A DNA stretch of 61,786 nt from a virus: the IMG/VR virus record IMGVR_UViG_3300021960_009997, positions 1-61,786 of that record. One strand, written 5' to 3'. Each line of letters opens with the position of its first letter. Position 1 is the first letter of the stretch. Below the pieces are notes generated by a model that was not told the origin of the DNA, did no database searches, and saw nothing but the letters and a program-made list of their open reading frames with translations. Of the stretch, positions 33,358 to 41,242 are shown piece by piece. Position numbers and translations under genes: made by a program.

Positions 33358-34710
33358 TTATAACACTTTTAGTGCTTGCTTGTCAACCTTTCCATTGACA
33401 TTTAAAGGCAAGCTTTCCACAAAAGTGTAGTATTTTGGTTTTTTGTATTTGGTTAAAGTAGCCTCACACAAAGTATTCAGATCTTCTTCTGTCGCATTAC
33501 CGACAACAAAAGCATGAGGAACCTCTCCCCACAATCTGTCAGCTACACCTATCACAGCAACCTGGGATACCGCTGAGTGTGAGAGTAATACATTTTCAAT
33601 TTCTGTTGGGTATATGTTTATGCCCCCTGAAATAATCATGTCCGTTACTCTTCCAACAAGTTTATATTCGTTCCCTTCTTTAATTACTGCGTCTCCTGTA
33701 TGATACCAACCATCAGTAAACACTTTATCTGTTAGTTCCGAATTATGCCAATAGCCCCTCATAAGTGTTGGACTTCTTAACATAAGTTCTCCGGAAACAA
33801 TCTTAGCATCCATATGAGAAAACAATTTATTATTACACAATATAGTACCTGATTCTGTGCTACCATAAGAATCATAAAATTCTACATCTGTAAAAATTTC
33901 TTTTAATTCAGCTAACAAACTTTCAGACATAGGTGAACCAGAGTGTTGAATATTTTTTACAGATGAAATATCATACTCAAAAAAAGTTTTTGAATCTATC
34001 AACATTCTCAACATAGTAGGAGCGAGGGTAAAAGTATTTACCTTATATTTTTCAATGTGACGTAAAAATTCTTCAGGGGTAAATTTTTCCATAAGTATAA
34101 TATGATTGTTCGTAAACAAAGAGGTGAACAATCTGTTTATAACACCTGCAAATGTTAAAGGGCCTGAAATTAAAGTTACATATTCCTCTTTAAGATTGAA
34201 CATTGTCTTAGAAACAACCGAATTAAGATATTGCCCTTTATGGGTACACATCACCCCCTTAGGCTTACCGGTTGATCCACTTGTATAAAGTATCTGGTGC
34301 ATATCGTCATTTGCCCCCGGAGTAAATATTGCGCTTTTGTCAGTAAAAGCATAATATGAATCTGGGATATCTTGTAACACCAGTTTAGGCATACAATTAT
34401 CTAATATATTTTGTATTTCCAATTCAGACAATTTCGGACTTACTGGTACAATAATAGCGCCGAGCAAATGACAAGCAAAAAACAAATCAACAAGCTGTAC
34501 TGAATTGTACCCAATAAAAACTACTCTGTCACCTTGATTTACTCCTGTATCTTTTAGATATGATGCAAGACTGTGACCTCTATCATACATTTGAGAACAA
34601 GTGTATGTTTGATTATTAATTGTAAGTAGGGGGCTGTCTGGTGTTTGTTTATTGGATTTATCTAAAAATGCAGTGAGACTTATATCATTAGGGGAATCGT
34701 ATGTTAGCAT
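33358..34710 (-). CDS. AMP-dependent ligase (acyl/aryl-CoA synthetase-like)
   Basis: The protein is about 450 residues from the ATG at 34710; an ATG at 34731 lies further upstream in the same frame. Both starts lie inside the 3' end of the nuclease gene. ANL-superfamily motifs are all present: P-loop LYTSGSTGKPKGV, YGSTESG, GWYHTGD, and hinge/C-terminal GRVTDMIISGGINIYPTEIE, with a late GKVDKQ Lys. It should adenylate a carboxylate and transfer it to CoA or a carrier thiol. No acyl-carrier protein is visible here. The substrate might be a fatty, aromatic or amino acid. It lies downstream of the SGNH and nuclease genes and upstream of the tmRNA, and may supply acyl groups for the modification cluster. 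Confidence 0.88.
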   Translation of the reverse strand: MLTYDSPNDISLTAFLDKSNKQTPDSPLLTINNQTYTCSQMYDRGHSLASYLKDTGVNQGDRVVFIGYNSVQLVDLFFACHLLGAIIVPVSPKLSELEIQNILDNCMPKLVLQDIPDSYYAFTDKSAIFTPGANDDMHQILYTSGSTGKPKGVMCTHKGQYLNSVVSKTMFNLKEEYVTLISGPLTFAGVINRLFTSLFTNNHIILMEKFTPEEFLRHIEKYKVNTFTLAPTMLRMLIDSKTFFEYDISSVKNIQHSGSPMSESLLAELKEIFTDVEFYDSYGSTESGTILCNNKLFSHMDAKIVSGELMLRSPTLMRGYWHNSELTDKVFTDGWYHTGDAVIKEGNEYKLVGRVTDMIISGGINIYPTEIENVLLSHSAVSQVAVIGVADRLWGEVPHAFVVGNATEEDLNTLCEATLTKYKKPKYYTFVESLPLNVNGKVDKQALKVL

Positions 34711-35368
34711 AAAGTTTTTCGTACCTTTCATAATCTAAACGTAAGTCCAATAGCTGCTCTGCGTAGTTATCTCGTTTTTCAACAAAGATTTGAGGCTGTT
34801 CACCCTCTACAGTAATAGCAACAACAATTTGTGACACAGGAATGTCTGTCATTTCTTCAAACATAATTGCGTATGAAGTACATTGCATAAAGTAATTATC
34901 AATCCATTCTTTTCTTTTAGGCTTGCGAGAAGTCTTAAAGTCAATGACTGATAATTTCCCATCCCATTCAGCAATACAATCAACACGACCTGCCATACGT
35001 AAATGATTACTGTATAGTGGGTCTTCGATTGCGTGAATGTTGTCTATCCTGTCGAGTTCAGGACGAAAGCGATCCCACATCTGTTTGTCTAACAAACTGA
35101 GATTGCTTGTATCAATATCATTATTCAGCAACACGTTCTCGCACAAGTCGTGTATCTTTGTGCCTCTTGTTGCTGCCTGATTACTGATTTTGTTAGCTTC
35201 TTCTTCACCCACACGTTCACGCCAAGCCTTGATAGACTCTTTTGACGCATGAGACATAACGGTAGTAACTGAAGGGTATAACTTTCCTTCAGGTGTACGA
35301 TAGAATCTACCGTGTGGGTGAATTTCTGCTTCCGGTGCTTTTAGTTCTATAGGTATTCTTGTAAACAT
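34688..35368 (-). CDS. RecB/Cas4-type PD-(D/E)XK exonuclease
   Basis: The 226-residue protein has the phage exonuclease pattern: YPSVTTVMSHASKESIKAW near residue 35, RGTKIHDLCENVL near 95, then MAGRVDCIAEWDGKLSVIDFKTSR in parts (GRVDCIAEW, VIDFKTSR), containing the Asp and D-x-K catalytic residues. QCTSYA near 190 follows, as in the RecB-like QxxxY motif. Such enzymes are common in marine T4-like phages near replication genes and probably take part in recombination or DNA processing. Its start overlaps the upstream SGNH gene and its end the AMP-ligase gene. Confidence 0.85.
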   Translation of the reverse strand: MFTRIPIELKAPEAEIHPHGRFYRTPEGKLYPSVTTVMSHASKESIKAWRERVGEEEANKISNQAATRGTKIHDLCENVLLNNDIDTSNLSLLDKQMWDRFRPELDRIDNIHAIEDPLYSNHLRMAGRVDCIAEWDGKLSVIDFKTSRKPKRKEWIDNYFMQCTSYAIMFEEMTDIPVSQIVVAITVEGEQPQIFVEKRDNYAEQLLDLRLDYERYEKLYANIRFP

Positions 35369-36057
35369 TCTATTAGTGTATCCGCTATCAATGTGTGTCC
35401 TTCAGGTGAAGGATGATTACATTCTGTGATGTATTTATTGTGGCTGTAATCCCACGTTCTGCCTATACGTGTGTCCCTTGGATCAATAGCAGTAAACTTA
35501 ATCTTTTTGCTTTCCTGTGTACAATAATCACTCAATAAAATATCAAGTAATGTATTATTCACAAACCTTGCATTTATAAATCCCATTGACAATAATTCAG
35601 TATAATATATGTTTGAATATACACTATAAGGTTCAAAAGCACTAATAAACAAGTGTCTTATATTTCTTTGCCTTAACTGATTGTGAATCCAACATATCAT
35701 CATATCAGTTTGCCATACCGGACTTCTTTTTGCTATTGTGTGTTCTTCTTCATTTACTACCCTAACATATTCATCCATAGTAGAGTTATATTTTGAAGCA
35801 CGTGTGCTATGTGACAAAGCAATAATAACAAAATCTTGCTGATGAAAATTGTCCAAGTTTTTCTGAACCTGATACAATATCATTTCATTGTTAGATCCTC
35901 GTTCAGCAAGATTGTTACAGGAGTCAAACAGTTTGCTTCTCTTAACTATTTGCGTAGGATAGCATATACTCTCCCGTTCATCAGGAGAGTTCTCTTTTGG
36001 TAGTTTTATAAAACCTTCAGTAAAACTATCACCGAATGTCCATAATATTGTTTTCAT
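35347..36057 (-). CDS. SGNH/GDSL-like hydrolase
   Basis: The 236-residue protein opens ILWTFGDSFTEGF, the GDS block I with nucleophile Ser, has ERGSNNEM (Gly/Asn block) and ends with CNHPSPEGHTLIADTL, the catalytic His block. SGNH enzymes remove or transfer acyl groups on carbohydrates and other substrates. A second SGNH-like protein is encoded at 40316-41242. No signal peptide, so cytoplasmic action is expected. It begins 15 bases after the tRNA-Leu 3' end, so its mRNA may arise by tRNA processing. Confidence 0.75.
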   Translation of the reverse strand: MKTILWTFGDSFTEGFIKLPKENSPDERESICYPTQIVKRSKLFDSCNNLAERGSNNEMILYQVQKNLDNFHQQDFVIIALSHSTRASKYNSTMDEYVRVVNEEEHTIAKRSPVWQTDMMICWIHNQLRQRNIRHLFISAFEPYSVYSNIYYTELLSMGFINARFVNNTLLDILLSDYCTQESKKIKFTAIDPRDTRIGRTWDYSHNKYITECNHPSPEGHTLIADTLIECLQEYL

Positions 36058-36071
36058 ATTCTTACTTATAT

Positions 36072-36157
36072 TGGTGCCTCGGGTCGGACTTGAACCGACA
36101 ATCCCAATGGGAGACAGATTTTAAGTCTGTTGTGTATACCAATTCCACCACCGAGGC
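36072..36157 (-). tRNA. tRNA-Leu (UAA)
   Basis: The minus strand folds as an 86-base class II tRNA with CCA encoded: acceptor GCCTCGG/CCGAGGC, anticodon loop CTTAAAA giving anticodon TAA, and a variable arm. It would read the TTA codon, favoured in AT-rich phage genes. It is five bases from tRNA-Arg. Confidence 0.95.
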
Positions 36158-36162
36158 TAATT

Positions 36163-36239
36163 TGGTACACCCTGCAGGAATCGAACCTGCAACCTACGGC
36201 TTAGAAGGCCGTTGCTCTATCCGATTGAGCTAAGGGTGC
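36163..36239 (-). tRNA. tRNA-Arg (UCU)
   Basis: The minus strand gives a 77-base tRNA with CCA encoded: acceptor GCACCCT/AGGGTGT (first pair G-U), D arm TAGCTCAATCGGATAGAGCA, anticodon loop CTTCTAA giving TCT, and T loop TTCGATT. It reads AGA codons. The 5' end abuts the stop codon of the 36240 gene. Confidence 0.95.
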
Positions 36240-36545
36240 TTATCTGTTGTTAAGCAAATACTGTGCTTTATTTAATACCCAAGGATCTCGGTGAGGCAAG
36301 TTGAAACCAGAGGAGCTGTCCCATTCTTTAAAGGCATAATCAAACCTGTCACTGTAAGCATCAGGGTGATCCTTCATTAGCTGCTCAAGTTCTTTTGCCC
36401 AGCCATCAAACACGTGGTCAGGTACAATGCTATCATCTAAAGCATAATAGATGCAGGAGTGTACAAGTACCTGCAACCGACGGCGCTTAATCAATTCGGC
36501 CGTCGGATTTGTAGGATTTGGGAATGTATAGCGTTCCTTACTCAT
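36240..36545 (-). CDS. Small LigA-related protein
   Basis: The 101-residue protein resembles the small phage proteins annotated as DNA ligase LigA-related. The segment YYALDDSIVPDHVFDGWAKEL recalls the Ia domain of NAD-dependent ligase (Y-x-L-D-x-P-x-x-D), which binds NMN, but there is no adenylation domain. The C-terminus SGFNLPHRDPWVLNKAQYLL is typical of the phage group. Function is unproven. It is followed by the tRNA genes on the same strand and overlaps the upstream 46-residue frame by 8 bases. Confidence 0.7.
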   Translation of the reverse strand: MSKERYTFPNPTNPTAELIKRRRLQVLVHSCIYYALDDSIVPDHVFDGWAKELEQLMKDHPDAYSDRFDYAFKEWDSSSGFNLPHRDPWVLNKAQYLLNNR

Positions 36546-36678
36546 TACTAAAACTCAAGGTCAGCTGAGAGTGCTCATGATTCATAAGAGCCATGAAAGT
36601 CTCCTGACCAAAAAAGTCAATGACTTCCTGATGACAAGAAAAAATCTGCTTGATGAAACCATTAGATACAATCAACAT
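36538..36678 (-). CDS. Tiny hypothetical protein
   Basis: This 46-residue frame starts at an ATG sharing bases with the stop of the upstream gene (TAATG) and its end overlaps the next gene by 8 bases, a pattern of coupled translation repeated through this operon. The sequence begins MLIVSNGFIKQIFSCHQE. No family recognised. Coupling on both sides is the main support. Confidence 0.6.
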   Translation of the reverse strand: MLIVSNGFIKQIFSCHQEVIDFFGQETFMALMNHEHSQLTLSFSNE

Positions 36679-36908
36679 TAATCACGCACCTCCGTAATAT
36701 ACTTGTGGTCAACAATAACAACCTCGCCTGCATCACGCTTGATGACAACCTTACCAGCAGAATTTTTCCACTGGAACCCATTGTCCAGTTTAACGTGGTG
36801 AGATACATTACCACCGTACTCAACATGACTGAGGGTTACTTTACCACTAACGGGTACATCACCGCTGAGATAAAGACCTTTAACACGCATACCTTCTAAG
36901 TTCCACAT
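36678..36908 (-). CDS. Small conserved phage protein, beta-rich
   Basis: The 76-residue protein (MWNLEGMRVKGLYLSGDVPV onward) appears to be a small beta-barrel-like protein: alternating hydrophobic strands, GKVTLSHVEYGGNVSHHVKLD, then GEVVIVDHKYITEV. Similar short proteins are common in marine T4-like phages, without known role. It is the second gene behind the promoter at 37180-37207. Confidence 0.7.
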   Translation of the reverse strand: MWNLEGMRVKGLYLSGDVPVSGKVTLSHVEYGGNVSHHVKLDNGFQWKNSAGKVVIKRDAGEVVIVDHKYITEVRD

Positions 36909-36909
36909 A

Positions 36910-37167
36910 TTAGCAACACTCCTGTAAACGATTCAATTCAAATTCATCAGCGAGTTCATTAAAGATTATATGATAATCCTCAGGCAATGTCAAGCCCGCG
37001 TCGCCTGCATCCAAGTGAATATCAGCATCCACAAAGTTCCAGTTAATGTCGCCGCGCTCGTCTAAGTTCTCAGGATTAACTACTGCGTTATTGAAGCTAA
37101 CTATTAGCTCTTGATATTTTACTACGTTGCTACTCATAATATAAGCCCTCACAGCTTGTTTTTTCAT
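36910..37167 (-). CDS. Hypothetical early protein
   Basis: The 85-residue protein is acidic (rich in Asp and Asn) and opens MKKQAVRAYIMSSNVV. An internal ATG (MSSNVV) could be the start. It is the first gene behind the sigma70-type promoter at 37180-37207, with the -10 box 13 bases before the ATG, so the leader is very short. No domain recognised. Confidence 0.65.
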   Translation of the reverse strand: MKKQAVRAYIMSSNVVKYQELIVSFNNAVVNPENLDERGDINWNFVDADIHLDAGDAGLTLPEDYHIIFNELADEFELNRLQECC

Positions 37168-37179
37168 TTTATAATGCTT

Positions 37180-37207
37180 ATTATACAGCCTTTTCAGGAA
37201 AAGTCAA
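37180..37207 (-). promoter_or_regulatory. Sigma70-type early promoter
   Basis: Minus strand TTGACT, 16 bases, TATAAT, with TGC before the -35 box. The sequence from -35 to -10 is nearly the same as the promoter at 61440-61467 (both contain GACTTTTC and GTATAATAAGCA). It starts the operon that holds the 85- and 76-residue genes, the LigA-related gene and the tRNAs. Confidence 0.85.
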
Positions 37208-37225
37208 GCACTTTTTGGCCTAAGG

Positions 37226-37263
37226 AAAACAAGCACTTAGGCCATTTCTGACGTAAGTGCTTG
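37226..37263 (-). terminator. Terminator hairpin with overlapping alternative stem
   Basis: On the minus strand CAAGCACTTA, a 14-base loop and TAAGTGCTTG form a perfect 10-bp stem followed by TTTT. A second, mutually exclusive hairpin (37217-37243; GGCCTAAG with CTTAGGCC) uses the downstream arm. The pair could act as a terminator/antiterminator between PhoH and the early promoter. Confidence 0.65.
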
Positions 37264-37282
37264 ATTTTGTTGGAGAAATTAA

Positions 37283-37305
37283 AAGCGCTTATAAATCAAG
37301 CACTT
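37283..37305 (-). terminator. Terminator overlapping the PhoH stop codon
   Basis: On the minus strand AAGTGCTT and AAGCGCTT pair (one G-U) around a 7-base loop, followed by TTAATTT. The stem includes the last codons and stop of PhoH. A close copy stands at 61481-61507, also overlapping a stop codon. Confidence 0.6.
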
Positions 37306-38039
37306 AGGTAATTTGAGTCCTCGTATTTCATTCTGGCCTCAATATACTCCCGGACCAGGGCAGATCTGACTATATCCTCAGGGCCAAATTCTACTGACGC
37401 AAAGGATGGCATATTCTCAACAGTTACCATAAACTGCTTCAGGCCAGACAAGTCATTCCTCTTGTAAAGGTCTGTCTGCCTAAAGTCTCCACAAAATATG
37501 ATCTTTGTATTGACTCCCACTCTTGTCATTATAGAATTAATTTCCATGTCATTTAAATTTTGACATTCATCAACAATAACAATAGCGTGATCTAATGTAA
37601 TACCTCTGACAAATGAAGTACACATAAACTCCAGATACTTTTGTTCTACCAAACGATGATATGCTTGTGGCTTGTTTGGGAAAAGTTCCTGGCACATTGA
37701 TTGATACGGTGCGCTATACACCTCGGTCTTCTCATCTTGATCTCCGGGTAAATGCCCGATCTCACGGGACGGCACAGCAGACCTAACAATAATTACTCGG
37801 TCTCTTGTTGCCGATTTGTTCATTACTTCTTCCAGAGCTCTGTAAAGTGCAATAAAGGTTTTACCTGTACCAGCACAACCGTGTAGCAAAAAGGCCGGTT
37901 TATAGTCATACTGCGACATAAACTGGCCTTGAGTTTCGGTTTTGGCTTGAATAGTCCTGAGGTCTTCAATCCTCATCTTTAGACTATTGTTTATAGGTAG
38001 TCCTTCGTTTTGTACAAGGTGAAGATTCTTCTTTGCCAT
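37296..38039 (-). CDS. phoH: PhoH-like ATPase
   Basis: The 247-residue protein has the PhoH Walker A segment FLLHGCAGTGKTFIAL (near residue 55), RDRVIIVRSAVPSREIG, and the Walker B-like AIVIVDECQNLN, then IIFCGDFRQTD. PhoH-like proteins are widespread in marine phages; bacterial PhoH is an ATP-binding protein of the phosphate regulon, linked to RNA metabolism, but the phage role is unclear. The last codons (YLSA) overlap a terminator stem. AGGAAG precedes the ATG. Confidence 0.92.
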   Translation of the reverse strand: MAKKNLHLVQNEGLPINNSLKMRIEDLRTIQAKTETQGQFMSQYDYKPAFLLHGCAGTGKTFIALYRALEEVMNKSATRDRVIIVRSAVPSREIGHLPGDQDEKTEVYSAPYQSMCQELFPNKPQAYHRLVEQKYLEFMCTSFVRGITLDHAIVIVDECQNLNDMEINSIMTRVGVNTKIIFCGDFRQTDLYKRNDLSGLKQFMVTVENMPSFASVEFGPEDIVRSALVREYIEARMKYEDSNYLSA

Positions 38040-38087
38040 ATTACTTCCTATCTGTCGGTTATTGGTTAAAGAATCATAATGTATTAC

Positions 38088-38399
38088 TTACTCATCAGAT
38101 AACATTGTACTTTTTACTTTCTGTACTGCCTCCCTTACTTTTACCGATTTATGATCTTTTTTGCCGTAGTCATTTGCTAAGGCGCTGTTAGGATTGGATT
38201 CTGAAATTTTTGATAGGACTTCTTTAAAACCTGAGGGTGGTTTAGTTCGGTCACCTGTAGTTGCTACGAGCCCAGGTGCACCAGTAATTATAGATTGTAT
38301 AGTGGGATTTTGTTCTAAGTATTCTACTTTAGCATCCCAGCTCATTATCTTATCTTCTATTTCGCCTGTTTCCGTATTTAAAAAACTATACGTTGGCAT
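38088..38399 (-). CDS. Conserved small phage protein (MPTYxF type)
   Basis: The protein is 103 residues from the ATG at 38399 (an in-frame ATG three codons earlier lies in the upstream gene's end). It opens MPTYSFLNTETGEIEDK, the form of FmdB-like regulators, but the zinc Cys pairs of that family are absent. The C-terminus has SNPNSALANDYGKKDHKS, a pattern shared by many T4-like marine phages. Function unknown. Lies downstream of two small conserved genes. Confidence 0.7.
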   Translation of the reverse strand: MPTYSFLNTETGEIEDKIMSWDAKVEYLEQNPTIQSIITGAPGLVATTGDRTKPPSGFKEVLSKISESNPNSALANDYGKKDHKSVKVREAVQKVKSTMLSDE

Positions 38400-38592
38400 T
38401 AAGCACACCCCGTTTTACGAGTTCTTTTTTGAGTTTGTCCCTGTACTTGGGACTGCGAGTTGATTCATATGCCTTCGTTATTTCATCAGTAGAAGTGCAT
38501 CTCATATAAAAGTGTTCCTTAAACTTTTTTTGAGTTCCGTTACTTTGCTTTTCATACTTAGCAACGCTGGGTCTGAATTTAATTGGCATCAC
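38386..38592 (-). CDS. Small conserved phage protein (MPIKFRPS type)
   Basis: The 68-residue basic protein opens MMPIKFRPSVAKYEK and contains FYMRCTSTDEITKAYEST and KKELVKRGVL. Short proteins with this same opening and ending are typical of T4-like marine phages near PhoH. Role unknown. Its start overlaps the gene upstream by 14 bases and its end overlaps the next gene. Confidence 0.7.
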   Translation of the reverse strand: MMPIKFRPSVAKYEKQSNGTQKKFKEHFYMRCTSTDEITKAYESTRSPKYRDKLKKELVKRGVLNANV

Positions 38593-38869
38593 GTATTTCC
38601 TCCATGTTATTAATAATCATATTTATCACTCTTTTACCGAGAGAAGATATGAGGTCACTATTTCTTAATTTATTTAGACAAGATTTTATGTACAAAGGAT
38701 CCAGAGATTTCATAGTGTCTACTGTGTATCTCAGTTTGTCAAACCCAAACATATTGAGAGCTAAAAGAGTTATATCAATTTCGTCATCCGTATAAAATGA
38801 CATTCTATGACCTATAACTTTCGCTTCAGGTACTGTGGGCTTTCTTTTAAAAGGTATTACTTGTCCCAT
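38579..38869 (-). CDS. Hypothetical protein before the PhoH group
   Basis: The 96-residue protein begins MGQVIPFKRKPTVPEAK, continues into a helical region (LLALNMFGFDKLRYTVDTM), and ends RVINMIINNMEEIR. No family recognised. Start at the ATG 6 bases after a TATAAATA motif. It heads a group of three small overlapping genes ending before PhoH. Confidence 0.65.
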   Translation of the reverse strand: MGQVIPFKRKPTVPEAKVIGHRMSFYTDDEIDITLLALNMFGFDKLRYTVDTMKSLDPLYIKSCLNKLRNSDLISSLGKRVINMIINNMEEIRDAN

Positions 38870-38875
38870 ATCAGA

Positions 38876-38883
38876 TATTTATA
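38876..38883 (-). promoter_or_regulatory. TATAAATA motif 6 nt before the 38869 gene
   Basis: Minus-strand TATAAATA ends 6 bases before the ATG at 38869, in the 16-base gap after the carbamoyltransferase gene. It matches the arrangement before gp25 and gp2 and would give a leaderless late transcript into the PhoH group. Confidence 0.4.
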
Positions 38884-38885
38884 CC

Positions 38886-40319
38886 TCAGTATACCTTCAC
38901 ACCGTAGTGTTGAGCGAATTTCTCCGCATCTAATCTATTATTGACAATTGGTTGTCCCTTTATGTTCAAACTTGTATTGAGTAGCATAGGACACCCTGTT
39001 TCTTCATACCACTTTGTTAATAACAGATATAATCCAGGGTGTGAAGCGTATGTCACTGTTTGTACCCTACTTGTTCCGTCTTTATGAACAATAGCTGGGT
39101 ATGTTTCTTTATTTTTACACTTTACAACCTGTTGCATATAAGGTGAGTGAAAAAACTTATCTACTTCAAAGTATTCTGAAACATCGTGCTGTCTTATTAC
39201 AGGAGCGAAAGGTCTAAACTCTTGCCGTTGTTTTATTTTGTTGACCTCATCTTTCATTTCTTGTCCACGAGGGTCAGCTAACAAACTACGGTTGCCCAAT
39301 GCTCTTGGACCAAACTCTGCTCGCCCACTTGCTACACCCACTATACCCGATTGTAACAGTTCTTGTAATAGTTTGTCAACCGGATATTCACTTTTTATCT
39401 CATGTCCTAAAAAGGCTGTATGAAATTTTACACGTTCTTTAGTCCCAGCAAGTACAGCACCGAGTGATGAACCTGCATCACCTGGGTTAGGCATTATCCA
39501 ATGCTCTTTGAAGTATTGAGGTATTAGTCTGTTAGCAAGACAGTTCAAAGCGCATCCGCCCATGTAAACAAGTTTATTATGACCTGTTATTTCTTTTGTC
39601 TTGTTTAACAAGCCATGTAGGTATGATTCAAATACTTTTTGTACAGCGGCCGCTATGTCAAACTTATCCTGTTCGCTTGTAAGTTCTGGTCTCCACCAAC
39701 GGACGCCTTTGTGCAGATTCTTTTCTTTGTGGGTTAGATTTTCTATTTCATTATAGAACCTATTAGGATCACCGTATGCCGCCATACCCATAAGGATATA
39801 TTCATCTTCGTTTGGCTTGAGTCCTAACCTGTCTGTGAAGGCAGTATAAAATAATCCTAAAGATTTTGGATAACGTGACGACCAAACTTTTTTCTCATTT
39901 TTCCAGATTGAGGTGGTTGTCCATTCCCCGATTGCGTCAATGACAAGTGTAGCACAATCAACAAAATGAGAGGGTCTTGTATAGTATCCTGCCGCCCAAT
40001 GTGACTTGTGATGATTGCCCCATTCTATAGGACACTTGAAATCATAGCCGGCTGCGTGAAAATATTTTTTAGGATTTATATACCAGTCTTTTTGTCCTGC
40101 CCAGATTCTACGGGTTGCTTTTAGTAGAGGATTTTCGTACCAAAAAATAATATCAGGTTGCCCAAACTCTAATGCCGCCCTCAACAGCCCAGGTGAAAGA
40201 TTCTTATCGTTTTTAATTCTACTGTATCTTTCGGAATGTGAGGCAAAGGTAATATACCCATCATTGATAACTGTCAATGCGGCATCGTGAAATCCTGCGC
40301 TAACTCCCCATGAAATCAT
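38886..40319 (-). CDS. Carbamoyltransferase (NodU/TobZ family)
   Basis: The 477-residue protein shows both parts of the family: an N-terminal YrdC-unrelated, ASKHA-like domain (ISWGVSAGFHDAALTVINDG, then HHKSHWAAGYY with metal-binding His residues, and LVIDAIGEWTTTSIW) and a C-terminal region (GRAEFGPRALGNRSLLADPR, FRPFAPVI, and LNTSLNIKGQPIV). Family members carbamoylate hydroxyl groups of sugars, nodulation factors and antibiotics using carbamoyl phosphate. Phage homologues are common in marine T4-like phages. It is the last gene of the modification operon and overlaps the SGNH gene by four bases. Confidence 0.9.
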   Translation of the reverse strand: MISWGVSAGFHDAALTVINDGYITFASHSERYSRIKNDKNLSPGLLRAALEFGQPDIIFWYENPLLKATRRIWAGQKDWYINPKKYFHAAGYDFKCPIEWGNHHKSHWAAGYYTRPSHFVDCATLVIDAIGEWTTTSIWKNEKKVWSSRYPKSLGLFYTAFTDRLGLKPNEDEYILMGMAAYGDPNRFYNEIENLTHKEKNLHKGVRWWRPELTSEQDKFDIAAAVQKVFESYLHGLLNKTKEITGHNKLVYMGGCALNCLANRLIPQYFKEHWIMPNPGDAGSSLGAVLAGTKERVKFHTAFLGHEIKSEYPVDKLLQELLQSGIVGVASGRAEFGPRALGNRSLLADPRGQEMKDEVNKIKQRQEFRPFAPVIRQHDVSEYFEVDKFFHSPYMQQVVKCKNKETYPAIVHKDGTSRVQTVTYASHPGLYLLLTKWYEETGCPMLLNTSLNIKGQPIVNNRLDAEKFAQHYGVKVY

Positions 40320-41242
40320 TTTGAATATTTTATTTCATATCCTTTTCTGTATAGTATCTCGCCGGCGTCTACTGATTTAAGATATTCTTCGGCAGTAGTA
40401 GGCACGTGCCAATGATTGTTAAGATATTTAGATTTTCTAACGTGTTTAAAATTCCAGTTTTGAATACCAATAAAAAGATCTTCTACAAAAATTTTCATAT
40501 TGGGAACTGTAAGATGATTTATTCTTGGATCACTACCAGAATATTTCGTAAGGAGCTGATGTGCTGGCATATTTTTTCTTAGCATAAAGTTTTTTATTTC
40601 AGCGCTCCACTTTGCTTCTGCTTGATCAATTTCTGACATATATACTGGAAAAAATATACAATTGTCTGGCATCTTAGGTAAATATTTTTTATCATCATCA
40701 TACCTGCCTACTGATGCAAAAACAAATTTTTTATCTTGATGTTTTTCTGCGATCCCAAAAAGTAGTGCCATTAATCCCATGTGTTGTATTTTATCAACAA
40801 AATAATCCTTTTCCATTATAAGATGTATAAGCCCTTCCTTGTTTTCTCTTGCATACCTATCTAATTCCACATTACCCTTATGAATTAATGTGTCAGACTC
40901 TAAATTGTAATGCAATAATGCACTACCACCAGAGGCTAACTTAGGAAATCTTCCGTGTCCGGTTACATTTATATCACAGGTGGATTTCAAAGCAAATCTA
41001 CCACTTGTTGTTATACAAAAGATTATCAACTCACCCGATTCTATTTCTCCGCTGTCCAATCTGTGAAGTAAATTTTTTACAGAAAATTCTAAACAACTAC
41101 CGTGAGCCGCATGATTTTTGTGAACCAGATTCATCTTTTCGGCCAATTGAAGTGCAATACCCTGCCTTTCCTTTCCTACTATATGGCCCTCAAATTCAGG
41201 AGCAACATAGCTATCACCAAAAAAACGTAATTTACTAATCAT
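40316..41242 (-). CDS. SGNH-like hydrolase/acyltransferase
   Basis: The 308-residue protein begins ISKLRFFGDSYVAPEF, the GDS block with the nucleophile Ser. It has AAHGSCLEFSVKNL as a possible Gly/Asn block and RINHLTVPNMKIFVEDL as the likely His block near residue 250. The middle contains IIFCITTSGRFALKS. It may esterify or de-esterify a sugar product of the cluster. Cytoplasmic, no signal. It overlaps the 34-residue gene by 8 bases and the carbamoyltransferase gene by 4. Confidence 0.65.
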   Translation of the reverse strand: MISKLRFFGDSYVAPEFEGHIVGKERQGIALQLAEKMNLVHKNHAAHGSCLEFSVKNLLHRLDSGEIESGELIIFCITTSGRFALKSTCDINVTGHGRFPKLASGGSALLHYNLESDTLIHKGNVELDRYARENKEGLIHLIMEKDYFVDKIQHMGLMALLFGIAEKHQDKKFVFASVGRYDDDKKYLPKMPDNCIFFPVYMSEIDQAEAKWSAEIKNFMLRKNMPAHQLLTKYSGSDPRINHLTVPNMKIFVEDLFIGIQNWNFKHVRKSKYLNNHWHVPTTAEEYLKSVDAGEILYRKGYEIKYSK

